Shown here: positions 14,369-23,823 of the stretch, piece by piece
Layout of the letters: each line of letters starts with the position of its first letter
Position numbering within the stretch: the stretch's first letter is position 1
DNA from: JAAYEL01 sp964344625
GTDB taxonomy: Bacteria; Bacillota; Clostridia; Tissierellales; Peptoniphilaceae
Reading direction: 5' to 3'
DNA: 56,442 nt
NCBI GenBank assembly: GCA_964344625.1
Contig: CAYFNZ010000003.1
Span: 1-56,442, forward strand
The notes under the pieces: generated by a model
What the model was told of the DNA's origin: nothing
The model's input: only the letters and a program-made list of their open reading frames with translations
Databases searched by the model: none
Position numbers and translations under genes: made by a program

Positions 14369-16967
14369 ATAAGTCACCCGCCCTATTTTTGAATTCATAA
14401 AGCATATCATATGCTTGTTTAGCAGTCATTTCATCTAAATTTAAGGATTTTATCTCCCTTAAAAGCAAGTCTTTTTCAAGATTTCCAAAATTCATATACA
14501 TTTGATTTGCTTGTTCATATACAAAATCGATGTTTTTATTTTCCATGGATTTTAGGATTTGGCTAGCTCTTTCTATGATTTTAATTGGAATGCCTGAAAG
14601 TTTTGCTACCTCAATTCCATAGGACTTATCTGCAGATCCAGGCATGATTTTCCTTAAAAAGATTAAGTCTCCATGGTCTTCTAAAATGTCTACTTTAAGG
14701 TTACTTACATTATCAAGCTTTTCAGCTATTTGGGTTAATTCATGGTAGTGGGTAGCAAAATATGTCTTTGCCTTAAGATTTTTACTTAGGTATTCAACAA
14801 TGGCTATTGCAATACTCAGGCCATCGTTTGTACTTGTCCCTCTTCCCACTTCATCAAGAATTATAAAGCTATTCTGAGTAGCATTATTTATTATGTTTGA
14901 CATTTCCTTCATCTCAACCATGAAGGTAGAATCGCCCTTAGCCAAGTTATCAGACGCACCAATCCTTGTAAATATTGCATCGGAAATGCAGACATTACAG
15001 TATTTGGCAGGAACAAAAGACCCGATTTGGGCCATTAGGACTATAAGGGCCATTTGTCTCATATAGGTTGATTTTCCCGCCATATTAGGTCCAGTAATTA
15101 TCTTAATCCTGTCATGATTAAGGCCGATTTGGCTGTCGTTAGGCACGAAGCTTGCTAAATCAAGGGTTCTTTCAACTACAGGATGCCTACCTTCCTTAAT
15201 GTCAATAAAGTCTTCTTCATTAAAAACTGGTCTTACATAGTTGTAATTTTTTGCGGTTTCAGCAAAAGAAAGTAAGGCGTCTAGGTTTGCTATTATGTCT
15301 GTTGTAGCCTTTATCCTTGCAGAAGCACTGGCGATTGTTTCCCTTATTTCTACAAAAAGCTTGTACTCCAAGTCTCTTGTATCTGACTGACTACCTAGGA
15401 TTTTGTCCGCAATTTCATTAAGCCTGTCGGTCATGTATCTCTCAGAGTTTTTTAAGGTCTGTCTTCTTATGAAGAAATCAGGAGCGTTACTTATCATTGA
15501 CTTTGTAAGCTCTATGAAATAGCCTACATTTTTATTGTAGGAAATCTTTAGATTTTTTATGCCAGTTTCTTCTTTTAGAATACTTTCATATTCTATAAGT
15601 TCTTTTTTACCATTTATTGACTCATATTTTAAATCATCGAGGTCTTTAGAATAGCCTTCCTTAATTAAGTTTCCTTCTGTTATTACTACTGGGGCATCCT
15701 CTAGAATTGACTTATCAACTAGGACATATAAGTCTCTTAAGTCATCAAGGCTCTCTCCGATTTCCTTTAATTCTTGTGAAGAGGACAGGCTCAATAGATT
15801 CTTAATATTAGGTAAGTTTTCAATAGAGTTTTTTAAGTTTAAGAGCTCTTTTGCATTTGCCTTACCATAAGAAATTTTAGCTAAAATTCTCTCTAAATCA
15901 AAGATTTGATTAAGGTAGTCTGATAGTCTCATAGCCTGGTCTAGGTTATTTACAAGGTATTCAACCAAGTCCAATCTATAATTAATCTTGTCAATGTCCA
16001 GAAGTGGAAATTCAAGCCATGAGTTTATCTTTCTTGACCCCATAGGTGTCTTAGCCTGGTCTAATACGGAAATTAAACTATTTTTCCTAGAATTGTCATA
16101 CAGGCTCTTGTGGATTTCAAGGTTGGCCCTAGTAGATGCATCAACCTTCATATAGTTATTTGCTTCTACATATGTTAAGTCATTGATGTGCTTTAAGGGC
16201 TGGTCTTGAAATAGGTAGATATAGTCTAATAGCATATTAGAGGAAAGTATTGAAAAATACTTTTTCTCTAAATTTTTATCTACATTTTTTTCTAAAAATA
16301 AATTTACTTGTCTAATACTTGTCGCAATATCAGTATCGGGTGTATCAATATATGAAATGAAGATATTATATTGTAGGCAGTAGTTATTAAATAGCTTGTC
16401 ATCTAGCTTAGTATTCAAAAGAATTTCTTTAGGACTTACCTTTACTATGAAGTCTATAAGGTCTTTTGTACTGGAAGCATTTAAGATTTCAGTCGTGTTA
16501 AATTCCCCTGTAGTAACATCGATATAGCTAATTCCATAGGATTTTGACTTGTGAAAAATAGAAAGCAAAAAGTTATTATCCTTTTGCCTGCCCTCTAAAT
16601 CAGTAATAGTCCCAGGGGTTACTATCCTTGTAATAGACCTTTTAACTATGCCTTTTGCAAGTTTAGGGTCTTCTACCTGGTCTACAACGGCAACCTTATG
16701 GCCCATATCCACAAGTTTGTTTAGGTAGGTTTCAGCTACATGATGAGGAATTCCACACATAGGAGCTTTTTGACCGCCGCCACAGTCTCTAGCAGTTAGA
16801 GCTATTTCAAGCTCTCTTGCCGCTGTAGTGGCATCTTCAAAAAACATCTCATAAAAGTCACCAAGCCTATAAAATAGGATGGCATCCTTATTTTCATTTT
16901 TAATTTTCATATATTGTTGCATCATAGGTGTAAACCTTGATGTGTCGAAATTATTCACAAATTTCAC
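14358..16967 (-). CDS. mutS: DNA mismatch repair protein MutS
   Basis: 869-residue ATPase that recognises base mismatches and small loops. The mismatch-reading Phe-X-Glu is Phe38-Tyr39-Glu40 in LGDFYEMFFEDA. The P-loop TGPNMAGKSTYMRQ is near residue 620, with ILDEVGRGTSTNDG and the helix ATHYHEL behind it. NQMYMNF near the C-terminus could be a sliding-clamp-binding motif (inference). The start overlaps the end of miaB by 17 bases; the MKFVNNFDTSRFTPMMQQY N-terminus fits the family. Confidence 0.97.
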   Translation of the reverse strand: MKFVNNFDTSRFTPMMQQYMKIKNENKDAILFYRLGDFYEMFFEDATTAARELEIALTARDCGGGQKAPMCGIPHHVAETYLNKLVDMGHKVAVVDQVEDPKLAKGIVKRSITRIVTPGTITDLEGRQKDNNFLLSIFHKSKSYGISYIDVTTGEFNTTEILNASSTKDLIDFIVKVSPKEILLNTKLDDKLFNNYCLQYNIFISYIDTPDTDIATSIRQVNLFLEKNVDKNLEKKYFSILSSNMLLDYIYLFQDQPLKHINDLTYVEANNYMKVDASTRANLEIHKSLYDNSRKNSLISVLDQAKTPMGSRKINSWLEFPLLDIDKINYRLDLVEYLVNNLDQAMRLSDYLNQIFDLERILAKISYGKANAKELLNLKNSIENLPNIKNLLSLSSSQELKEIGESLDDLRDLYVLVDKSILEDAPVVITEGNLIKEGYSKDLDDLKYESINGKKELIEYESILKEETGIKNLKISYNKNVGYFIELTKSMISNAPDFFIRRQTLKNSERYMTDRLNEIADKILGSQSDTRDLEYKLFVEIRETIASASARIKATTDIIANLDALLSFAETAKNYNYVRPVFNEEDFIDIKEGRHPVVERTLDLASFVPNDSQIGLNHDRIKIITGPNMAGKSTYMRQMALIVLMAQIGSFVPAKYCNVCISDAIFTRIGASDNLAKGDSTFMVEMKEMSNIINNATQNSFIILDEVGRGTSTNDGLSIAIAIVEYLSKNLKAKTYFATHYHELTQIAEKLDNVSNLKVDILEDHGDLIFLRKIMPGSADKSYGIEVAKLSGIPIKIIERASQILKSMENKNIDFVYEQANQMYMNFGNLEKDLLLREIKSLNLDEMTAKQAYDMLYEFKNRAGDLFED

Positions 16968-18255
16968 CCTCTAATGTAAATGATGTATGTTTTGTTACTT
17001 TAACCTTTACAACTTGGCCTATTAGGGACTTGTCTCCCTCGAAGTGGATTAATTTATTGGAAAATGTTCTACCACTTAGCATTGAGTCATTATTCTTGCT
17101 TGTGCTTTCAACTATTACCTTGTGAATTTTTCCTAATTCAGCCTTATTCTTTTCGTTGAATATTGGATAGATTACATCCAATAGCTCTTGAAACCTTCTA
17201 GACTGGATATCCTTTGGAATTTGGTCTTCCCTCTTTGCAGCAGGGGTCCCTTCCCTAGGTGAATAAATAAAGGTAAAGGCTGAATCAAACCTAGCCTTTC
17301 TACATAGGTCTATAGTTTCTTGGTGGTCTTGTTCGGTTTCCCCAGGAAAGCCTACTATTATATCTGTAGTTATACTTATTTCAGGTACCTTAGCCCTAAG
17401 TTTTTCAACCAAATTTAGGTAAGTTTCTGAATCGTATTTTCTGTTCATTTCCTTAAGAACCTTGTCACTTCCTGATTGAAGAGGCAAGTGGAAATGCTTT
17501 GCTAGCATATCAATGTCTGCCATAGCTTGAATTAATTCATCTGAAAGATCCTTTGGATGGGAAGTCATAAATCTCAAGATATCTAAGTTTTTTACTTCCT
17601 TATCTATGGCATATAAAAGCTCAGGAAAAGTATGGCCGATATCCTTACCATAGGAGTTTACATTTTGACCTAATAAGGTCACTTCCTTATACCCCCTATC
17701 TGCAAGGTTTTTAACTTCTTGAACTATTTCTTCTAGTGGCCTTGAAGCTTCTCTTCCTCTTGCATAAGGAACGATACAATAGGTACAGAAGTTATTGCAG
17801 CCGTTCATAATAGATACATAGGCTGAGAAATTACTTTGTCTAACATAGGCATGTTCTTGGTCCTTGTATTCTTCAACATCTACAATCATTGAATTAGTAG
17901 TCTTGTGAAGGCTGATTAATTCTGGCAATTTATCAATATTTCTAGTTCCAAAAATTATATCTACATGCTTGTATTTTTCCCTGATAACATCCCTTGCTTG
18001 ACCTGTTGACATCATGCACCCACATACTGCAAGAATCATGTCAGGTTTTTCTTTTTTTAGTTTCTTAATGGCACCAAGGTGGCCATATACCTTAAGTTCA
18101 GCATTTTCCCTAATCAGGCAGGTGTTATAGGCTATAAAGTCTGCTTCATTTTCGTCATCTGTAGGTGTATAACCTAAGTCTTCTAATATATATGCAATTC
18201 TTTCGGAGTCATGCTCATTTGCTTGACACCCATAAGTAAAAATTTTATATTTCAT
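16951..18255 (-). CDS. miaB: tRNA-2-methylthio-N6-dimethylallyladenosine synthase
   Basis: Radical SAM methylthiotransferase that converts i6A37 to ms2i6A37 in tRNA. At 434 residues it shows the N-terminal cluster cysteines (Cys10, Cys46, Cys80), the radical SAM motif CNNFCTYC (Cys153, Cys157, Cys160) followed by IVPYARGREASR, and a C-terminal TRAM domain. It heads the miaB-mutS-mutL-miaA-ynbB block, with CGGAGGAG as ribosome binding site. MiaA supplies its substrate, so both modification steps are in one operon. Confidence 0.97.
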   Translation of the reverse strand: MKYKIFTYGCQANEHDSERIAYILEDLGYTPTDDENEADFIAYNTCLIRENAELKVYGHLGAIKKLKKEKPDMILAVCGCMMSTGQARDVIREKYKHVDIIFGTRNIDKLPELISLHKTTNSMIVDVEEYKDQEHAYVRQSNFSAYVSIMNGCNNFCTYCIVPYARGREASRPLEEIVQEVKNLADRGYKEVTLLGQNVNSYGKDIGHTFPELLYAIDKEVKNLDILRFMTSHPKDLSDELIQAMADIDMLAKHFHLPLQSGSDKVLKEMNRKYDSETYLNLVEKLRAKVPEISITTDIIVGFPGETEQDHQETIDLCRKARFDSAFTFIYSPREGTPAAKREDQIPKDIQSRRFQELLDVIYPIFNEKNKAELGKIHKVIVESTSKNNDSMLSGRTFSNKLIHFEGDKSLIGQVVKVKVTKHTSFTLEGEICE

Positions 18256-18314
18256 ATCTCCTCCGTTTACTCATCTTATATTAACATAAAAAGGCCTGTA
18301 ATTATAGAAAAATG

Positions 18315-19205
18315 CTAATTTTTATTGATCATATATACTCCAGATACGACGAATAATAGACCTAAGATAGTATAAATTGTTAAAGGCTCTCCAAGTATGA
18401 TTGCAGAGAAAATTGCCCCAAATATTGGGATAAATAACCTAAGCATTGATATTTCAGAAGCTGGGTTTGCCATCAATAAGTTATACCAAATAGTGAAGGC
18501 TAGGGCTGAAAGTATGCCTGAATAAATCACTAATAAAATACCTGGTAGGTTAACGGTAAGTGGGTTTTGACTTCCAAAAATCCCTAAAATCAATAGGATA
18601 ATTGAACCCGATAGCATTTGACCTGATGTTAATACCATGGATGGAATCTTGCTTCCATGTTTTTTTACCAAAACAAATGAGATGGCTGTAAATATGGCAT
18701 TAATCATTAAAAATCCTTCACCTGTAAGCTTAAATGATAGGTCAAAGTCCTTATTCAGGTTGGTTACCACTATGCCTATAAAGCCCAGAATAAGGGCATA
18801 GACCTTGTTTAAAGTCATTTTTTCGCTTAAAAATAAGCTGGCAAAAATTACAGATAGGAAAGTGGAAGTTGATTGTAGGATTGCTGACTTTATCCCACTT
18901 GTATTTCCTACGCCAATATAGAATAAGATATAGTTGATTGCAGTTGAAATCAGACCTATTAGGACTATGAATTTAATGTTTGGCTTAAACAATTTAAAGT
19001 CTTCTTTTCTTGTAAAATACATATAGATTGTTACGAATACGCCGGATAGCATAAATCTAATTCCTGCAATTAAGATTTTACTATAATAGTCATCCGCCGC
19101 AATTGAGAAGTACTTGTAGGTTAATTTAAGAACTGGAAAGGCACTTCCCCACAAGGCCATAGCAAACAAGGCCAAAAGTATAGTTTTAACTTTGTTATCT
19201 TTCAT
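18315..19205 (-). CDS. EamA/DMT-family transporter
   Basis: 296-residue membrane protein with about ten hydrophobic helices arranged as two EamA repeats. The start LLALFAMALWGSAFPVLK and the internal GVGNTSGIKSAILQSTSTFL are typical of the drug/metabolite transporter superfamily. The open frame starts at 19223, but the ATG at 19205 has GGAGG exactly 5 bases upstream, so I prefer it. It lies directly behind the rpsA terminator, so expression may depend on read-through or an unseen promoter. The substrate cannot be told from sequence. Confidence 0.88.
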   Translation of the reverse strand: MKDNKVKTILLALFAMALWGSAFPVLKLTYKYFSIAADDYYSKILIAGIRFMLSGVFVTIYMYFTRKEDFKLFKPNIKFIVLIGLISTAINYILFYIGVGNTSGIKSAILQSTSTFLSVIFASLFLSEKMTLNKVYALILGFIGIVVTNLNKDFDLSFKLTGEGFLMINAIFTAISFVLVKKHGSKIPSMVLTSGQMLSGSIILLILGIFGSQNPLTVNLPGILLVIYSGILSALAFTIWYNLLMANPASEISMLRLFIPIFGAIFSAIILGEPLTIYTILGLLFVVSGVYMINKN

Positions 19206-19221
19206 TAACTCCTCCATATTC

Positions 19222-19254
19222 AAAATAAAAACACCCAGCTGAAATAACTGGGTG
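19222..19254 (-). terminator. Terminator of the rpsA-like gene
   Basis: On the minus strand CACCCAG (19248-19254) and CTGGGTG (19232-19238) form a stem around a 9-nt loop, followed by TTTTTATTTT. It sits between the rpsA stop codon and the EamA ribosome binding site. Confidence 0.85.
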
Positions 19255-19273
19255 CAAGTATTGATTTTTATAA

Positions 19274-20539
19274 TTATTCTTCTTCAGAAGCTTCTTCTTC
19301 AGATTCAGAAATTAATTCATCATTTAGATTTAGACCATCTAATAATTCACCAAAGTTAGTACCGAAAGTATTGTCTTCAGAGAAGTTATGTTGAGCTTGT
19401 TCTTTAACAACTTTTCTTTCTTTTCTTTCTCTCTTTGGTCTTTCTTTCTTTTCGAATGACTTGTTTTCTTTAAAAGGTTCTTTTGGTTCCATTAAAGCTC
19501 TCATGCTTAAAGAAATTCTTTGTTGGTCTTGATCGATTTCAAGAATCTTAACTTCTACTTCATCACCAATGTTTAATACATCAGATGGCTTTTCAACGTG
19601 TTCATTTGAAACTTGTGATACGTGAACTAAACCTTCAACGCCTTCTTCAAGTCTTACAAATCCACCGAAGTCTAATAGGTTAACTACTTTACCCTTAACT
19701 ACATCGCCAACCTTGTTATTCTTTAAGAATAAATCAAATGGCTTTTCTTGTAATTGCTTTAAGCCTAAAGAAACTCTATTCTTTTCCCTATTAGCCTTTA
19801 ATACTAAAGCTTCTACTTCTTGACCAACTTCTAATAGGTCAGATGGTTTTTCAATTCTATCCCATGAGATATCAGATACGTGGATTAATGCATCTACGCC
19901 ACCTAGGTCTACGAATGCACCAAAGTCAACTAATCTTACTACCTCACCAGTAATCTTTTCGCCAACTACGATTTTTTCCCAAACCTTATCTAGTTTTTCT
20001 TCTAGAATAGCCTTGCTTGATAAAACAACTCTCTTTTTCTTTTCATCAATGCTAATGATCTTGCAATCAAGAGTTTGTCCAACGAATTGTTTGAAGTTCT
20101 TAACGAAATAAGTTGTAATTTGTGATGCAGGAATAAATCCGTTAATTCCCATAACATTCACTACAAGGCCGCCAGTATTTTCACCAGTAACTTCAGCTTG
20201 AACTACTTCATCTTGTTCATATGCACCTAATAGTTTCTTCCAATTCTTTAAACCTTCTACCCTTCTAGTTGATAAAGCTACGTTACCTTCGCCATCATCT
20301 AGTTTGATTACAAAAACATCTATTTCTTGACCTTCTTCAAAAGCTTTAGTTGGATCTAACGCTTCTTCTTTTGACATTTCATCTAATTTGATGATTCCGT
20401 CAGCACGATATCTAATGTCTACGAATACTTCAGTATCCTTAACATTGATAACAGTTCCTTTAACAATATCCTTAGGATAAATCCTAATCATACTGTCTTC
20501 TACTTGTTCCATAAATTCTTCATTTGTTAAATTGTCCAT
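19274..20539 (-). CDS. rpsA: S1 RNA-binding domain protein, 30S ribosomal protein S1 homologue
   Basis: 421 residues with four S1 (OB-fold) repeats at roughly 18-90, 105-172, 190-262 and 277-348, each with the pattern G-x-V-x(6-8)-FGAFV-like and LIHVSDIS-like strands, then a basic stretch (KKERPKRERKERK) and an acidic tail. Such proteins bind mRNA on the ribosome; in Firmicutes the gene often lies next to cmk, as here (rpsA, plsC, cmk). Four-domain Firmicutes S1 homologues may not be stable ribosomal subunits. AGGAGG lies about 14 bases before the ATG, longer than usual. Confidence 0.93.
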   Translation of the reverse strand: MDNLTNEEFMEQVEDSMIRIYPKDIVKGTVINVKDTEVFVDIRYRADGIIKLDEMSKEEALDPTKAFEEGQEIDVFVIKLDDGEGNVALSTRRVEGLKNWKKLLGAYEQDEVVQAEVTGENTGGLVVNVMGINGFIPASQITTYFVKNFKQFVGQTLDCKIISIDEKKKRVVLSSKAILEEKLDKVWEKIVVGEKITGEVVRLVDFGAFVDLGGVDALIHVSDISWDRIEKPSDLLEVGQEVEALVLKANREKNRVSLGLKQLQEKPFDLFLKNNKVGDVVKGKVVNLLDFGGFVRLEEGVEGLVHVSQVSNEHVEKPSDVLNIGDEVEVKILEIDQDQQRISLSMRALMEPKEPFKENKSFEKKERPKRERKERKVVKEQAQHNFSEDNTFGTNFGELLDGLNLNDELISESEEEASEEE

Positions 20540-20594
20540 TATTTCTTGACGACCTCCTAATAATCAGGGGTACAATTACCCACTGTCTTTTAAT

Positions 20595-20623
20595 ATTGTA
20601 TAATAAAAACAAAAGTATTGCAA
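20595..20623 (-). promoter_or_regulatory. rpsA promoter
   Basis: On the minus strand TTGCAA (20618-20623) and TACAAT (20595-20600) with a 17-base spacer. The -35 overlaps the 3' arm of the hairpin at 20613-20650. Confidence 0.7.
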
Positions 20624-20650
20624 AAAAATATGCTCGTTTTTACAATACTT
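20605..20650 (-). terminator. Terminator-like hairpin after plsC
   Basis: AAGTATTG and CAATACTT arms (20643-20650, 20613-20620) pair perfectly on the minus strand; an inner A-run/T-run extends the stem. It is followed by TTGTTTTTATT. The 3' arm overlaps the rpsA -35 element. Confidence 0.6.
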
Positions 20651-20677
20651 AATACTTATTTAATATAAAATATACAT

Positions 20678-21250
20678 TTAAGTTAAATTATATATAGAAT
20701 CGTATACATCTTGAGCAATCTTGTTATAGGATTCTTTCTTATCAAGGTGTTTATACTTATCTATTTCTATCATTGGCTTAAATACAGCTTTTACTTGTGT
20801 AAAAGGAATATACCTGCCCTTGATTTCAATCGGTAAAATATTTGCATCAGCCCTTAAAGCAATATAGGCAATACCATTTTTTATATTTTCCCTTTTTACT
20901 TCCTTTACCCTTGTACCTTCAGGGAAAATACCTAGGTAATTACCTTCATTTAAGACCTTTACTGATGACTTTATCGCCTTTAAGTCAAGGTTTTGTCTAT
21001 CGACTGGGATAGCTCCTAGACTAGTCATAATATATGCAAAAAACTTGTTTGAAAATAACTCTTTTTTAGCTATAAAGTGAACCTGTCTTCCAAAAGAAAC
21101 TCCTAATATAAAGGGATCTAAAAAGGATATATGGTTTGCACATATGATTAACTTACCTTCTGGTAGGTTTTCTGGCTTATTTTCTGTCTTAAAGAAAAAT
21201 AATAATTTAATAAAGGGCCAAGCTAAGATATAAACTATTTTATATAACAT
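20678..21250 (-). CDS. plsC: 1-acyl-sn-glycerol-3-phosphate acyltransferase
   Basis: Membrane-associated enzyme that makes phosphatidic acid from lysophosphatidic acid. The 190-residue protein has the catalytic HX4D motif NHISFLD (His40, Asp45) and the substrate motif FPEGTR (109-114), after a short hydrophobic N-terminus. It overlaps the 3' end of cmk by 11 bases, so the two are cotranscribed. PlsY, the previous step, is encoded at 39429-40022. Confidence 0.94.
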   Translation of the reverse strand: MLYKIVYILAWPFIKLLFFFKTENKPENLPEGKLIICANHISFLDPFILGVSFGRQVHFIAKKELFSNKFFAYIMTSLGAIPVDRQNLDLKAIKSSVKVLNEGNYLGIFPEGTRVKEVKRENIKNGIAYIALRADANILPIEIKGRYIPFTQVKAVFKPMIEIDKYKHLDKKESYNKIAQDVYDSIYNLT

Positions 21251-21893
21251 TTCTTTCCTCTAGATATTTAATCATTGTATCGATAACTTGATTTATGTCA
21301 AGTCTTGAGCTGTCTATTTCTATGGCATCTTCAACCTTTGTAAGTGGTGAGATTTTCCTGTTTGAATCAAACTCATCCCTTCTTATTATATCCTTAAGAA
21401 TAGTTTCAAAAGAAAGAGTCTTATCATTAAGTTGGTCCAATCTTCTTTGGGCCCTAATTTTAGGATCGGCAGTTAAGTAAAATTTAATGGAAGCATTTGG
21501 AAGAACCTTGCTTCCTATATCCCTGCCATCAACAACTATATTGGCATTTTCAGAGATTCTTCTTTGCTCTTTTACTAAATACTCCCTAACCAGGTTATAT
21601 GAAGAAACAAGAGAAACATTTTTTGTAACTTCCTGGCTTCTAATTTCCCTATCAACATTCTTGCCATTTAGGAAAAAAGCCCCATCTCTTATTTCTAGTT
21701 TGATTTTTCCTATGTTGTCATTAACGATTGATTCATCATTAATATCTAGCTTGTTTTCTAAATAATATAGGGTAAATGCCCTATACATAGCTCCTGTATC
21801 TAGATATTCAAAGCCAATTTTATCTGCCAATAATTTGGATATTGTTGATTTGCCAGCACCTGAAGGGCCGTCAATAGCTATTGACTTATACAT
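21240..21893 (-). CDS. cmk: Cytidylate kinase
   Basis: Phosphorylates CMP and dCMP with ATP for nucleotide recycling. The 217 residues include the P-loop DGPSGAGKST (8-17), the FLDTGAMYRA-like segment YLDTGAMYRAFT and the VDGRDIGSKVLP motif. It overlaps the upstream flavoprotein gene by one base (TAATG arrangement) and plsC downstream. Confidence 0.96.
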   Translation of the reverse strand: MYKSIAIDGPSGAGKSTISKLLADKIGFEYLDTGAMYRAFTLYYLENKLDINDESIVNDNIGKIKLEIRDGAFFLNGKNVDREIRSQEVTKNVSLVSSYNLVREYLVKEQRRISENANIVVDGRDIGSKVLPNASIKFYLTADPKIRAQRRLDQLNDKTLSFETILKDIIRRDEFDSNRKISPLTKVEDAIEIDSSRLDINQVIDTMIKYLEERNVI

Positions 21894-23122
21894 TATTTAC
21901 CTCCATTTTTAGCATTTAGACCGGCTAAATAGCCAGTAGAATATGCTATTTGTAGATTGTAGCCACCAGTTAAGGCGTCTACATCAATCATTTCCCCTGC
22001 AAAATATAAGCCAGATACCAGCTTACTTTCCATAGTCGATGGATTTATTTCTTTAACATTTATTCCGCCACTAGTTATTATAGCATATTTGATGTCCATT
22101 AAAGAGTCGAATTCAAGGTCAAAGTGCTTGAAAACTTGAAGCAAATTATTTCTATCTTTTTTTGAAATCTGATTAGCCTTTTTTTCCTTTTCTATTTCTG
22201 CCCTCTTCAGGATAATTGGGATTAGGGCCTTAAGGGTAAGACTTTCTAAAATACTTGATATCTGTTTGTTGGGATTGGCATCAAGTTCTTTTATAAGCCT
22301 ATGATCAAGGGTTTCTATGTCCAAAGCAGGCTTCATGTCAATATATAAATTACTTAGTTTATCTATATTTTTATTGATATAAGATGAAGCAGAAAGGACT
22401 ATGGGGCCAGATATTCCTTTACCGGTAAAGAGCATTTCCCCAAAATGACTATATTTCTTATTTTTAATTTTATAATTTAAGGACACATTTTTTAAACTGA
22501 TACCGCTTAAGTCCATTAGTTCCTTATCTTTAAGTAGAATTGGAACAAGCCCTGGCCTAGGATCTTTAATTGTGTGACCAAAGTTACTTGCAAACTTATA
22601 TCCATCGCCGGTAGACCCAGTGCTTGGATAAGACAAGCCTCCACAGGCAAGAATTAGTTTATCAGCTTCTTCTAAGAGCATATCCCTTGAATAAACCTTA
22701 AATTTATCACCTATCTTTTCTATATAGGTTACATCTTTATTTAACCTTATTTTTATATTTTTTTGCCTACATATCTTCTCAAAAGTTTTTAAGACATCTG
22801 ATGACTTATCTGAAGAGGGAAAGACCCTATCTCCTCTTTCAACCTTTGTTTTTAAGCCATTTTCATTTAAAAGACTTATGATATCCTTGTTTGTAAAGGA
22901 ATTAAAGGCAGAGTATAAGAATTTTTTATTAGTCACAACCTGGTCCATTATCTCTGGCATGGGCTTGTTGTTTGTAAGATTACACCTGCCCTTACCTGTT
23001 ATAAATAGTTTTTTACCTATTTTTTCATTTTTTTCTAAAATGACAACTTCATTGTCTTGACTTTTAGAAGAAATTGCAGCTAATAGCCCAGCTGGCCCTC
23101 CCCCTATTACTAGTATTTTCAT
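21893..23122 (-). CDS. BaiN/YhiN-family flavoprotein (NAD(P)/FAD-dependent oxidoreductase)
   Basis: 409-residue flavin-binding oxidoreductase. A Rossmann motif GGGPAG (7-12) opens the protein; KKLFITGKGRCNLTN (~37-51) and the C-terminal TGGYNLQIAYSTGYLAG are the family hallmarks. The YhiN/HI0933 family is widespread and often sits near cmk in Firmicutes; one member was linked to bile acid metabolism in gut Clostridia, but the housekeeping function is unknown. Confidence 0.88.
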   Translation of the reverse strand: MKILVIGGGPAGLLAAISSKSQDNEVVILEKNEKIGKKLFITGKGRCNLTNNKPMPEIMDQVVTNKKFLYSAFNSFTNKDIISLLNENGLKTKVERGDRVFPSSDKSSDVLKTFEKICRQKNIKIRLNKDVTYIEKIGDKFKVYSRDMLLEEADKLILACGGLSYPSTGSTGDGYKFASNFGHTIKDPRPGLVPILLKDKELMDLSGISLKNVSLNYKIKNKKYSHFGEMLFTGKGISGPIVLSASSYINKNIDKLSNLYIDMKPALDIETLDHRLIKELDANPNKQISSILESLTLKALIPIILKRAEIEKEKKANQISKKDRNNLLQVFKHFDLEFDSLMDIKYAIITSGGINVKEINPSTMESKLVSGLYFAGEMIDVDALTGGYNLQIAYSTGYLAGLNAKNGGK

Positions 23123-23130
23123 ACATGCTC

Positions 23131-23823
23131 CTATAAATTATAAAGATATTCTACTTCTTTTTGACTTAATTTCCTATAATTTCCTATTTTTAAGTCTCCT
23201 AATTTTAATTTTTCTATTCCTGTCCTATTTAAATCAATTACTTTATAAGAAAAACTATCAAACATCCTTCTTATTTGGCGATTTTTTCCTTCAGAAATCT
23301 TAATTACAACTTTGTTCTTTTCTGGAAGTAAGCTAATATAGGACTTATTTGTCACATAACCCCCTATATCTACACCATTTTCAATTTGGGACATATGCTT
23401 AATATTAAAGTCTTTGTCTAGGGTTACTTCATATTCCTTAAAAATTTCATTTTTTGGATGCATTATCCTATTATAAAGGTCTCCATCATTTGAAATTATT
23501 ATTAGCCCCCTTGAGTCAGCATCTAGCCTACCGATAGAAAATAGTTTTTCCTTAGAATCAATTAGGTCAAAGATGGTCTTTTTTGCAAACCTATCTTTAT
23601 TGGTGCAAACATAGCCTACTGGCTTATTTAGGAGATAATAAAGTTTTTCTTCTACAGGCTCTAGTAGTTTATCTTCAAAATAAACAAGGTCATCATTTTT
23701 TACCTGATAACCCAATTCTTTCATAACTATGCCATTTACTTTAATTTTTCCAGCAAGGATTAAGTCATCGGCCTTTCTCCTAGAACATAGGCCTGACCTT
23801 GCGATATATTTATTAATCCTCAT
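23131..23823 (-). CDS. rluB: Pseudouridine synthase, RluB/RsuA family
   Basis: Isomerises a specific uridine of 23S rRNA (RluB type, near position 2605 in E. coli numbering). The S4 domain occupies ~2-45 (RINKYIARSGLCSRRKADDLI), and the catalytic Asp101 is in GRLDADSRGLI. 230 residues. It overlaps scpB by 11 bases, the common scpA-scpB-rluB order in Firmicutes, which favours RluB over RsuA. Confidence 0.93.
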   Translation of the reverse strand: MRINKYIARSGLCSRRKADDLILAGKIKVNGIVMKELGYQVKNDDLVYFEDKLLEPVEEKLYYLLNKPVGYVCTNKDRFAKKTIFDLIDSKEKLFSIGRLDADSRGLIIISNDGDLYNRIMHPKNEIFKEYEVTLDKDFNIKHMSQIENGVDIGGYVTNKSYISLLPEKNKVVIKISEGKNRQIRRMFDSFSYKVIDLNRTGIEKLKLGDLKIGNYRKLSQKEVEYLYNL

